DNA of 64,000 nt from Paenibacillus_AB hodogayensis (GTDB lineage Bacteria; Bacillota; Bacilli; Paenibacillales; NBRC-103111). This document shows, one piece after another, positions 30,959-38,793 of this stretch; the first letter of the stretch is position 1, and each line of letters starts with the position of its first letter. Location of the stretch: NCBI RefSeq assembly GCF_039536325.1, contig NZ_BAAAYO010000020.1, positions 62,001-126,000 on the forward strand, in the 5' to 3' direction. Below the pieces are notes generated by a model. The model saw nothing but the letters and a program-made list of their open reading frames with translations. It did no database searches and was not told the DNA's origin. A program made the position numbers and the translations under genes.

Positions 30959-33610
30959 TTATTCCAGAGTCACAGAACGGGTCTTCTCGTCCCAAGTGAC
31001 CTTCCAGCCCATCCGCTCGGAGATGACGCGTAGCGGCACCATGGTGCGTTCCGTCATCAGCAGAGGAGGCACTTCTGCCGTAACGGCTACGCCATCCGCT
31101 ATCAATTCCGTCCGGTCGAGCCATAATTCGATCAGATGATCGTCTTTCATCACTATTACTTTACGCTCAGCCTCGACCCAGGTCAATTGTCCCCCCATCG
31201 CCTCGACGACGAACCGAACCGGGACCATGGTATTTTCTTTGTAAATGACCGGAGCTTGATCCAAGACGAGCGGGTTTCCATTCACGGTCAGCGATTTTTT
31301 GTCGATTGTCAGCTTTACGCTATTTTTGACCGGGACAGTTGCCTTCCTGTACTGGAATGCAATATCGTCAAATGAAATTTGCCCTTTGAGTTCGCGCTCA
31401 TCGTGGCCGTTGGCGGGATTAGCCACATACAGCTTTGTGAGCGAGATCGGATAGGCGAAGTTGTATCGCTTCAGATCGGCGCTCAGCGTCTTCCAATCCG
31501 ACCAATTGGCCAGTTCGCTAAGGCTGATAAGCTGAACGTTACCGGCGCTATCTTTGATTTCCGCGCGCACCCAGTTCCGGCTGTTATCCGCTTTTACTTT
31601 GACGCTAAACGATTCCGGCTGCCCTTCGATTTTAAGCTCGTTCGTAAAGACGGCATAAGCTGCCGTCGTTCCAGCCCCTGCGGTGAAATCATATTGCAGC
31701 GTCAAAGCCTGATTCGTTACGGAAGTCGTATTGGCTCCCGGGGACTTATAGACGCTTCCCGTTACGGCGTCGGTGCCTTTGAACGTTATCGGCGTAGACG
31801 TATCGAATGACTCAGCTATACGCGTATCGACAATCGGCATCGTCAGCATCGCCGAAAATCCGTCATACCGCGCGATAATCCGACCTTCCGTTACGTCTTT
31901 GTCGATACTATCGACGGTCAGCCTGCTGCCGTCCATCGTTCCTTTAAATCCGATAAATTCCCATTGCAGCGCTTCGCCCGGCAAGCTCCCCTTCGCTCCC
32001 GACTTCGATGCGACGTTTGCTGTCAGCGTATAGACCGAGTTCGCCATCAGGGAGGTGGACGAAGCGTTTATTTTCAAGGAAGCGATGTCCTTGCCCCCGA
32101 TCACTTCCACGTCTATGCTTCTTGTCGCGCTCCCGGAAGCTACGGTCAGCGTCGTTTTGCCCGGTGCTTTGGCTGTAAATACATTGCCTTCGAACGTCCC
32201 GATCGGCAGCGAGGACGTCCATACGGCCGGCATTTGATCCGTCTGAACCGGATTATAATAGCTGTCGTAGGCTTTCAGACTATAGGAGGCCTTTTGCCCG
32301 GGGAACAACGCAGTCGCTCCTTGAACTTGAATATCCTTGACATCGCCTTTCGGTGACAGGGAGTAAACGCCCACCCCATTGACCACCGGCCGCTCGTAGC
32401 CGATGTCTGCGCTTATGAGGTTCGTTTGAAACTCTCCGAGCGGACGGATCGCCATCTGCGTAGAACCTCCTCCGTCCAGGTTAATGCCCTTATACACGCC
32501 CACTTTGATCATAAACTGCTGAAGCTCGGGCAAGGTCAGCCCCGAATCGACAGCAATAAGATAGGCATACTGCTCGTTCTGCGAATAGCCGATAGCCGTA
32601 CGGGCTACAGGGGAATAGCCGCTTACCCCGCCGACCTCATGAGAGAAATTGGCGGGCTGGCCTCCGTCGACGAGTATAGTATGCCCTCCGATCATCGTTT
32701 TGAGCGCAGTCGTGTCGTACGGGAATGTCGGATTCTGCGGCGTTATTTTATAATCGGCCACGACGAGATCGCCAACCTTGACATGCTGGGCTACGAAATC
32801 GTCGGCTTTGCCGGAAGCCCGCAATATATATCCATCGGCGGGTGCCACCATTTCCAGTATGCCGGGACGCTTGATTTCTTTGACAACGCCGTTCTGAACG
32901 AGAATTTCCGTCGGTACGGTGACTCCGTCATTCGAACGGTTCACTTGCCCCCACGTATTCGTATACATATAAAGACCGTCGATCATACTATGCGCGTTTT
33001 CTACATGAACGCCGTCGTTTTCATACCAATAATACGTTTTATTGATGCCTCCGAGCGGAAAACTCGCTCCGTCTTTGGCTACAATTTTGCCTTGAAAAGA
33101 AAACGTGTCGATAACCGGCTTGTTGTCTTTGGTCAATGCAAACGAATACCAGCCTACCAAATAAGGCGGTGTGGCCAAGAGCTTGCCACCCGAAACTTGC
33201 GGTCCCATCGGAACCCCTTCGGCTTGGGTATTGAAGAAATCGCCATTGATAGCGGCTACCGCATTCGTCTCATTGGCCATCTTCCGGACGCTTTGTTTCT
33301 TAGTGAACTGTTCGCCCGTACCGGCAATGGTATCCAGCTTTACGTACGGATTTTTCAGATCCACTTCGACGACATTGGCCTTGACGGTTACCGGTTTCTT
33401 ATTCCGATCAAAGCTCCATTCATACGTTCTGCGAATCGCGCCATACGTAAGCGGAACTTGTTCCGTCATTGTAACGGCCGCTTCGACCGCTGACGCAGCC
33501 TGTACCGGCTCCCGCAAGAACCAAGGCTGAACCGCAAGTGCAGCTGCTACAAGAAAAGCGGTGAAACGTCGTGTCCTCTTCTGTCTGTTTGTTACGAGCT
33601 GTTGCAACAT
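30959..33610 (-). CDS. Secreted phosphodiester glycosidase-domain protein with copper amine oxidase-like stalk domain
   Basis: An 883-residue exported protein. After a signal peptide (FTAFLVAAALAVQPWFLREP, cleavage near AA-SA around residue 40) comes a NAGPA/phosphodiester glycosidase domain at about 60-420: AINGDFFNTQAEGVPMGPQ and INLDGGGSTQMAIRP are its signature motifs. The middle holds Ig-like and jelly-roll-like modules. The last 110 residues are two halves of the copper amine oxidase N-terminal-like (stalk) domain, VPVRFVVEAMGGQLTWVE and VPLRVISERMGWKVTWDE. The domain cleaves sugar-1-phosphodiesters or modifies exopolymers in other proteins; substrate here unknown. ATG at 33610 has AGGAG upstream. 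It lies downstream of metK. Confidence 0.85.
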   Translation of the reverse strand: MLQQLVTNRQKRTRRFTAFLVAAALAVQPWFLREPVQAASAVEAAVTMTEQVPLTYGAIRRTYEWSFDRNKKPVTVKANVVEVDLKNPYVKLDTIAGTGEQFTKKQSVRKMANETNAVAAINGDFFNTQAEGVPMGPQVSGGKLLATPPYLVGWYSFALTKDNKPVIDTFSFQGKIVAKDGASFPLGGINKTYYWYENDGVHVENAHSMIDGLYMYTNTWGQVNRSNDGVTVPTEILVQNGVVKEIKRPGILEMVAPADGYILRASGKADDFVAQHVKVGDLVVADYKITPQNPTFPYDTTALKTMIGGHTILVDGGQPANFSHEVGGVSGYSPVARTAIGYSQNEQYAYLIAVDSGLTLPELQQFMIKVGVYKGINLDGGGSTQMAIRPLGEFQTNLISADIGYERPVVNGVGVYSLSPKGDVKDIQVQGATALFPGQKASYSLKAYDSYYNPVQTDQMPAVWTSSLPIGTFEGNVFTAKAPGKTTLTVASGSATRSIDVEVIGGKDIASLKINASSTSLMANSVYTLTANVASKSGAKGSLPGEALQWEFIGFKGTMDGSRLTVDSIDKDVTEGRIIARYDGFSAMLTMPIVDTRIAESFDTSTPITFKGTDAVTGSVYKSPGANTTSVTNQALTLQYDFTAGAGTTAAYAVFTNELKIEGQPESFSVKVKADNSRNWVRAEIKDSAGNVQLISLSELANWSDWKTLSADLKRYNFAYPISLTKLYVANPANGHDERELKGQISFDDIAFQYRKATVPVKNSVKLTIDKKSLTVNGNPLVLDQAPVIYKENTMVPVRFVVEAMGGQLTWVEAERKVIVMKDDHLIELWLDRTELIADGVAVTAEVPPLLMTERTMVPLRVISERMGWKVTWDEKTRSVTLE

Positions 33611-33866
33611 TCCGGCTCCTCTCCGAATCTCTCTATCTCTCTCCATGTCTATTTACAATTGTATAGACTCCTTTTGAAGCCAAAAAGTTACGATTTCCGT
33701 CTTGAAATTGCCGCCGTCGTTTTCAAAAAATAAAAATAAAGGGAGCCTTGTCCGCCTATGAAATCTAATTCTAGCAAACGAGAGTTTTGGGCGCACCTTC
33801 TTATAGACTTCGTAGCTAACCGGGACTTTTAGGGGAGGGATGTCCCGATGTATGCCGCAATAACGA
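33611..33866. other. Leader/intergenic region upstream of the phosphodiester glycosidase gene
   Basis: About 255 bases between the metK terminator and the gene start. It contains a GGGAC/GTCCC hairpin (near 33822-33845), a U-rich run on the minus strand (near 33724-33740) and a 24-codon plus-strand frame. No known riboswitch class was recognised. The promoter is not obvious. Confidence 0.4.
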
Positions 33867-33897
33867 CAAAAAAGCCACCCCTAACAAAGGGGTGACT
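33867..33897 (-). terminator. metK terminator
   Basis: AGTCACCCCT and AGGGGTGGCT pair on the minus strand (one G-T pair) around TTGTT, followed by TTTTTT. It lies 30 bases after the metK stop codon. Confidence 0.93.
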
Positions 33898-33926
33898 TTC
33901 TTTTCGTATGCGAATGTGGATTAAAT

Positions 33927-35132
33927 TTATGCCAAAGCGTCCTGCTTAAGCTTCTCGGCTTTGTCGGTACGTTCCCAAGGTACATCCAAGTCGGTACGTC
34001 CAAAGTGTCCGTAAGCGGCTGTTTGGCGGTAGATCGGCCTACGCAGATCCAGTTCTTTGATAATGCCGGCTGGACGCAGGTCAAAATTGTTGCGGATCAC
34101 TTCTTCCAGTTTCTCTTCGCTGACTTTGCCCGTACCGAACGTATCTACATTGATCGATACCGGACGCGCTACGCCGATTGCGTAAGCGAGCTGAATTTCC
34201 ACCTTCTCGGCCAATCCCGCAGCGACGATGTTCTTGGCTACATAACGTGCAGCGTAGGCGGCCGAACGGTCCACCTTCGTCGGATCCTTGCCGGAGAACG
34301 CACCGCCGCCATGGCGGGCATAACCGCCGTACGTATCCACGATAATTTTCCGTCCAGTCAATCCGGCATCGCCTTGAGGACCGCCAATGACAAAGCGTCC
34401 TGTCGGGTTGATGAAATATTTCGTTTGATCGTCCAGCCACTCGGCAGGAACGACCGGCTTGATCACATGCTCGCGAATGTCCTGTTGAATTTGCTCCAAC
34501 GTAATTTCTTCGGCATGTTGAGTGGAGACAACGATGGTGTCGACCCGTACCGGCTTGTCTCCTTCGTATTCGACCGTAACTTGTGTTTTGCCGTCCGGAC
34601 GGAGGTAGGCCAGTTTGCCATCCTTACGCACTTCCGCAAGGCGACGAGCCAGACGGTGAGCCAGAGCGATCGGCAAAGGCATCAGTTCTGGAGTTTCATT
34701 CACAGCGAATCCGAACATAAGACCTTGGTCGCCTGCGCCCAACGATTCGATTTGCTCGTCCGTCATCGTTCCTTCTTTCGCTTCAAGCGCTTTATCCACC
34801 CCGAGGGCAATATCAGCGGATTGTTCGTTCAGCGAAGTCAGGACCGCGCATGTCGAAGAGTCAAAACCGTATTTAGCGCGCGTATAACCGATCTCCTTGA
34901 TTGTGTTGCGCACGATCGACGGAATGTCCACATATTCGGAAGAACTGCTGATCTCCCCAATAACGAGCACTAAACCGGTAGCGACCGATACTTCGCAAGC
35001 TACGCGAGCGTTCGGATCGTTTTGCAAAAAGGCGTCCAATACCGCATCGGATATTTGATCGCAAATTTTATCCGGATGTCCCTCCGTGACGGATTCCGAG
35101 GTAAACAAACGGCGGCTGCTTTTCAATGACAT
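33927..35132 (-). CDS. metK: S-adenosylmethionine synthetase
   Basis: A 401-residue cytoplasmic enzyme that makes S-adenosylmethionine from methionine and ATP. Signatures are LFTSESVTEGHPDKICDQIS, the P-loop-like GAGDQGLMFGFA and the GGGAFSGKDPTKVDRS motif. ATG at 35132 has AGGAGG 12 bases upstream; the frame extends 12 codons further, but no better site is present. It is transcribed alone, with its own promoter (35272-35300), a hairpin with a U-tract in the leader (35214-35247) and a terminator. Confidence 0.97.
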   Translation of the reverse strand: MSLKSSRRLFTSESVTEGHPDKICDQISDAVLDAFLQNDPNARVACEVSVATGLVLVIGEISSSSEYVDIPSIVRNTIKEIGYTRAKYGFDSSTCAVLTSLNEQSADIALGVDKALEAKEGTMTDEQIESLGAGDQGLMFGFAVNETPELMPLPIALAHRLARRLAEVRKDGKLAYLRPDGKTQVTVEYEGDKPVRVDTIVVSTQHAEEITLEQIQQDIREHVIKPVVPAEWLDDQTKYFINPTGRFVIGGPQGDAGLTGRKIIVDTYGGYARHGGGAFSGKDPTKVDRSAAYAARYVAKNIVAAGLAEKVEIQLAYAIGVARPVSINVDTFGTGKVSEEKLEEVIRNNFDLRPAGIIKELDLRRPIYRQTAAYGHFGRTDLDVPWERTDKAEKLKQDALA

Positions 35133-35213
35133 AATTCCAATCAACCTCCTACAACTATTATTTATCATGAGTGCGAACTCTACAAGAACAAGAAATTCCC
35201 AAATTGTTCCGAA

Positions 35214-35247
35214 CCAAAAAATGAACCTTTTCCTAGTGGAAAAGGTT
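35214..35247 (-). promoter_or_regulatory. Attenuator-like hairpin in the metK leader
   Basis: On the minus strand AACCTTTTCC and GGAAAAGGTT form a ten-pair stem around ACTA, followed by CATTTTTT. It looks like an intrinsic terminator about 80 bases before the metK start. Just upstream AAGGT (near 35262) could pair with ACCTT in the left arm, a possible antiterminator. No S-box, SAM-II or SMK consensus is seen and the leader before the hairpin is only about 20 bases. Confidence 0.65.
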
Positions 35248-35271
35248 GCAATGCAATACCTTCAGATATTG

Positions 35272-35300
35272 ATGTTACTGGATTTGTCGAGCTCTGTCAA
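35272..35300 (-). promoter_or_regulatory. metK promoter
   Basis: TTGACA (35295-35300), 17 bases, TAACAT (35272-35277) on the minus strand. It lies directly downstream of the SASP stop codon. Confidence 0.8.
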
Positions 35301-35317
35301 TAAACGAAAAGCTTGAA

Positions 35318-35590
35318 TTATTGCAGTCCGAACAACACTTGCTCCGCTTGTTTGACGAGTCTGCTCGTAATCGCCCCGCCTACGGCGCCGGCATCCCGGC
35401 TTGCGATATGCCCCCAATAATCCTCTTGAATGGAAGAAGCGGGAACGTTGCCCAATTCCGTAGCAAACTCCACATTGCCAAAAGTAGACTTATTATACCC
35501 TACAGGCAAGCCAAGCTCAGCAGCGATTTCGTATTTCATTTGATCCAGCGCCTTATGGCATTCTGGAACCACTTTACGGTTGCTGGCCAT
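35318..35590 (-). CDS. Alpha/beta-type small acid-soluble spore protein
   Basis: A 90-residue protein that coats DNA in the forespore and protects it against UV and heat; degraded by Gpr on germination. The two conserved segments are LDQMKYEIAAELGL (with the EIA protease site) and GAVGGAITSRLVKQAEQVLF. The linker between them is longer than usual (SIQEDYWGHIASRDAG). ATG at 35590 follows GGGAGGTGA. A sigma-G-type -10 CATACTA lies at 35623-35629 on the minus strand, with no clear -35. It is monocistronic, immediately upstream of the metK promoter. Confidence 0.93.
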   Translation of the reverse strand: MASNRKVVPECHKALDQMKYEIAAELGLPVGYNKSTFGNVEFATELGNVPASSIQEDYWGHIASRDAGAVGGAITSRLVKQAEQVLFGLQ

Positions 35591-35622
35591 CAGGTTCACC
35601 TCCCTCAATAATGGTGTACCTG

Positions 35623-35629
35623 TAGTATG
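35623..35629 (-). promoter_or_regulatory. Sigma-G-like -10 element of the SASP gene
   Basis: CATACTA on the minus strand equals the forespore sigma-G -10 consensus and lies 33 bases before the start codon. No good -35 is found at 17-18 bases. Confidence 0.45.
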
Positions 35630-35679
35630 ACCGCATCCGGTTTCTTCACCCTCATGGATTATTGTTAAAGCGGGCAAAA

Positions 35680-36333
35680 TTATGGAGTTCCTTTGGATCC
35701 ATCCTCATTTAGCAAAATATAGGTGCCGCGGACCATCACGTAGATTTCATCCTTCACTTTTGGGTCGGGTTTAATACCCCGGCCTTCGCGGGGAATGACG
35801 AGAAGATGATTGTTATCGACGGTTGATCCAGCTGCTATATCTTTTCCGGCCGTAACGTCCGGAATCCCGTCATCGTTGCTGACGACGATCGTTTTGCCCG
35901 AACGGACGATCAGTTCCGCTCCGATTCCGCCGTAGAGAGTTTGCCCTTGTTGCAGCTTCAGAACGATTAGCGCAGAATCTCCTGAAGGCGTTGAAGGAGG
36001 TACGGTTGCCCCCTGATTTTGCAGCTGTTGCTTAAGCTTGGCAATTTCTGCAGCCAGCAGCTCTTGTACGCGGGCCTCGGAGACGCCCGATGAAGTTCCG
36101 GTTCCGCCCGAACCCGTCTGTCCTGCCGGTGGAGTCGCAGGCGTCCACTGTCCGCCGCTCAGCTTCTTCAGTTGCTCGTCCAAATAGCTTTTCGTAACCA
36201 ATGGATCGTCTGCAGAGCCCGGTTGGGTCGCCCCGTCCGCTTTGGACACGATCGCAACTTGTCCCGCATAAATACCCACCGCAATGCCCAGCCCAAGCAA
36301 ACCGGTCAGCAGCAGCTTTCGTTTTTGTTGCAA
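35680..36333 (-). CDS. Unknown membrane-anchored exported protein
   Basis: I do not recognise this 217-residue protein. A basic N-terminus is followed by a hydrophobic helix (LLLTGLLGLGIAVGIYAGQV), then a short KSYLDEQLKKLSGGQW segment, a Gly/Thr/Pro-rich linker, a coiled-coil piece (ARVQELLAAEIAKLKQQLQN) and a compact beta-rich C-terminal domain of about 90 residues (GIGAELIVRSGKTIVVSNDD ... YVMVRGTYILLNEDG). It is probably anchored in the membrane with the domain outside. The TTG at 36333 is chosen as start because CAGGAGG lies eight bases upstream, while the ATG at 36360 has no ribosome site. It sits between the SASP gene and a large exported protein gene. Confidence 0.75.
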   Translation of the reverse strand: MQQKRKLLLTGLLGLGIAVGIYAGQVAIVSKADGATQPGSADDPLVTKSYLDEQLKKLSGGQWTPATPPAGQTGSGGTGTSSGVSEARVQELLAAEIAKLKQQLQNQGATVPPSTPSGDSALIVLKLQQGQTLYGGIGAELIVRSGKTIVVSNDDGIPDVTAGKDIAAGSTVDNNHLLVIPREGRGIKPDPKVKDEIYVMVRGTYILLNEDGSKGTP

Positions 36334-36370
36334 TGCATTCGCCTCCTGACTTCCATACATTCGACACGGT

Positions 36371-36413
36371 AAAAAAAGAATCCTTTCGATCAGAGAAAAT
36401 TGACCGAAAGGAC
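36371..36413 (-). terminator. Terminator after the 724-residue exported protein gene
   Basis: TCCTTTCGGTCA pairs with TGATCGAAAGGA (one mismatch) on the minus strand, followed by TTCTTTTTTT. Confidence 0.9.
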
Positions 36414-36426
36414 CCGGGGTTTTATT

Positions 36427-38601
36427 TTAGTCGGAGTAAACAAACCAATCCAGCTCTTTCGTGGCAACCAGTTTTTTATTGCCCTGGAACTGATGGTATA
36501 TATTCAGTTGATATTTCTTCAAAGTAGATACTTTAAAGAGGAAATCAGCGTCGGTGATGGACACTTCCATTTTATTTTTACCCAAAAGTAGTGCTTTGCC
36601 ACTGTTACTTGAGCCTGAGGATTGCCCCGATTTTTCCAAATCGAAAGTGGATTCCAAAGTAGCGTCTCCATTAACGTCTTTTAATTCCACTATTACCTTG
36701 TATTCGTCTGTATTGATTTCATATTGACTGTCGCGATTCAGTTCGTAATCAAACTTAATTTTTACCGTCGAGTCGGTTACCGATGTGCCCACTCGGCTCA
36801 AGCCCAACGTATACGGGAACAAATTCATATCTTTGATCGAATCCGAAGGTGTCACATTTTCTGTAGGAAGCGCAAACGATACCACGTTCACATAAGAATC
36901 CGGCTTCCCTTCGGCTGTTGTAAACTTCCCATCCGTAATACCCTCGCCAATCAACAGTTGAGTAATTTCATTCGTTCTCGTTTTTGGCAGATTGGCGTAA
37001 AGATTCAACAGCGCTTTGCCCGAAGGACTGATCTTCGTTTTTATTTCCGTAATGGTAGCCGGATATACATTGCCATCGGAGCCTTTAAAGTGAGCCACCA
37101 ACTTTGAAATATCATTCGGACGTTTTTCCAGATTGGTAAGCTCCACTTGAGCCACGAGCAGGTTCGAGCTTTTTCCTGTAAACTGATGCAAATCGTGAAT
37201 TTTATAATCGGCGGAACGGCCGACACCGCCAATTTGATAATGGTCTCCTGATCCAACAAGCGGAATATTATCCGTGTCCGCATTCACTTTGAATGTAACG
37301 AGATCGGTAAGAGTACCGGAAGCGTTGGTTCCCGTACCTGCACCTTCTGACGAATCCGATTTCTCTTGCAGAACGATTTTCATGTTGGAGTAGTCGTATG
37401 TGTAAGGAATCCGACCAAGCAGCTGCAAACGAACTTCGGTATCTGGCTGCAACCCGATTACATTGTCCGATTTGATTACTTTAATATCCACTTTTACGGA
37501 GTCTTCCAATTCAATGTAGCCGGTAAGATTAGGAATTGCTAAAGACTTAGCCTCTTTTGACTTTAAAGTCAGAACGGCCGAAAGCAAATCGTCATTATCC
37601 CACGGCACTCTTTGAATCGAATTCAGTTTGGCGATATAAGTACCGTTTTGGTTGGAGAACGATTGTTCTTTCTCCGTAGACGATTGATCGTCCGTTAATT
37701 TGGGTATGACGAATTCGGCTACCGCAGAGCTAATGTTCGTGCTGTTACCTGTATCGGTATTTTCCGTAATAACCAATTGCCAGTTATCGGCGGAAATGCT
37801 CCGTGGAAGCTTACCGCTTAGCGTGATCTCCTTTTTCATCAACGGATCGATTGTCGTGTTTTCCGTCAAACCCGCAGCCTTCAGCGGATACAGCAGCCCG
37901 TCCGAAGTCCGAATCATATAATTCAATGTAGGCAATTTCAAGCTTCGGCTATCCGTATTTTGGAGTTCAAGCAATATCGTTGGCAAAAAATTTTCTTCAT
38001 TGCTACTGATAGTAGATTTTTTTATGTAGCTCTGAATAGACGTTTTGGCGATTTTAATATTTGACTTATATCCGGCCGGGGCTACGGTTGTATAAGTTTC
38101 CGGTATTTGCAAAACACCTAACGATTTCTGATAATCTGCAGCCGAGAAGTCCCATTTGATAATTTTGAATTGGAGATCTTTCAGCGATACTCCATTGGTG
38201 ACATTGGCATAAAATTTAATTTCCTGCGTCCCGCCAGCGGGAATTGTATTTTTGTCCTTATCCTGCGGCACTACCGATACAGTGAAGTTGGCCCCGCTTG
38301 TGGAAGCGAGACGTATCCAGTAATCGATAAATTGTATATCGCTCGTTCCGCCATTATAAATCTTCAAGGTGAAAGTAACGGTGTTCAGTTCCGCTCCGAC
38401 CGATTGTCTCGCGTCCTTAATTTCGAAAAAACTCTTGTCGTTAATCCAAACAGATCCTACGGAAGGTACATCGAATACGGATTCGGTTTGTACTTGAGTC
38501 CCGTCCGCATAGGAATATGTAGGGATAGCAACCGCCATAAGGGAAAAAGTAAGCATCGAGTGGAGAGCAAGTCGTTTGAATTTCGATTTCCTGTTTACCA
38601 T
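36427..38601 (-). CDS. Large secreted protein with repeated beta-sandwich domains, unknown function
   Basis: I do not recognise this 724-residue protein. It has a clear signal peptide (LALHSMLTFSLMAVAIPTYS, cleavage near SYA-DG). The mature part seems to contain four related units of about 110-130 residues in which a phrase such as LPTLNYMIRTSDGLLYPLKA, IPNLTGYIELEDSVKVDIKV or ISKLVAHFKGSDGNVYPATI is followed about 35 residues later by SGKLPRSISADNWQLVIT or LLGRIPYTYDYSNMKIVLQ. No SLH domain, LPXTG signal or catalytic motif is seen. The ATG at 38601 follows GAAGGAGGA. It lies just downstream of the S-layer gene, so a role in the surface layer is inferred. Confidence 0.8.
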   Translation of the reverse strand: MVNRKSKFKRLALHSMLTFSLMAVAIPTYSYADGTQVQTESVFDVPSVGSVWINDKSFFEIKDARQSVGAELNTVTFTLKIYNGGTSDIQFIDYWIRLASTSGANFTVSVVPQDKDKNTIPAGGTQEIKFYANVTNGVSLKDLQFKIIKWDFSAADYQKSLGVLQIPETYTTVAPAGYKSNIKIAKTSIQSYIKKSTISSNEENFLPTILLELQNTDSRSLKLPTLNYMIRTSDGLLYPLKAAGLTENTTIDPLMKKEITLSGKLPRSISADNWQLVITENTDTGNSTNISSAVAEFVIPKLTDDQSSTEKEQSFSNQNGTYIAKLNSIQRVPWDNDDLLSAVLTLKSKEAKSLAIPNLTGYIELEDSVKVDIKVIKSDNVIGLQPDTEVRLQLLGRIPYTYDYSNMKIVLQEKSDSSEGAGTGTNASGTLTDLVTFKVNADTDNIPLVGSGDHYQIGGVGRSADYKIHDLHQFTGKSSNLLVAQVELTNLEKRPNDISKLVAHFKGSDGNVYPATITEIKTKISPSGKALLNLYANLPKTRTNEITQLLIGEGITDGKFTTAEGKPDSYVNVVSFALPTENVTPSDSIKDMNLFPYTLGLSRVGTSVTDSTVKIKFDYELNRDSQYEINTDEYKVIVELKDVNGDATLESTFDLEKSGQSSGSSNSGKALLLGKNKMEVSITDADFLFKVSTLKKYQLNIYHQFQGNKKLVATKELDWFVYSD

Positions 38602-38749
38602 AAGTCCTCCTTCAATATCTTCTATATACTAATAGACGAAAGATTTGAAGAATTGTTTCGAGTTTGGGTTAATTTTAAAAAGGAATTATTAGTTAACTCT
38701 GAACAAACGTATTGGAATTATTTAATAATCTAATTCGCTCAATTTTCCT

Positions 38750-38781
38750 AAAAAAAAGAGGCCCTATTGGGCCTCCTTTTT
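38750..38781 (-). terminator. S-layer gene terminator
   Basis: GAGGCCC and GGGCCTC pair around a four-base loop on the minus strand, flanked by an eight-base T run. It lies 13 bases after the stop codon. Confidence 0.93.
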
Positions 38782-38793
38782 AAAACATTACTG

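Noticed and set aside
33758..33832. A 24-codon plus-strand frame (MKSNSSKREFWAHLLIDF...) with an AGGGAG upstream
   Set aside because: It loosely recalls the start of some transposases, but it is too short, the ribosome site is poorly spaced and no further remnant or terminal repeat is seen.
33611..33866. A c-di-GMP or c-di-AMP riboswitch before the phosphodiester glycosidase gene
   Set aside because: Some short phrases looked similar, but the conserved core of neither class could be traced in order on either strand.
35133..35317. An S-box (SAM-I) riboswitch upstream of metK
   Set aside because: None of the conserved S-box segments is present, and the space between promoter and hairpin is too small.
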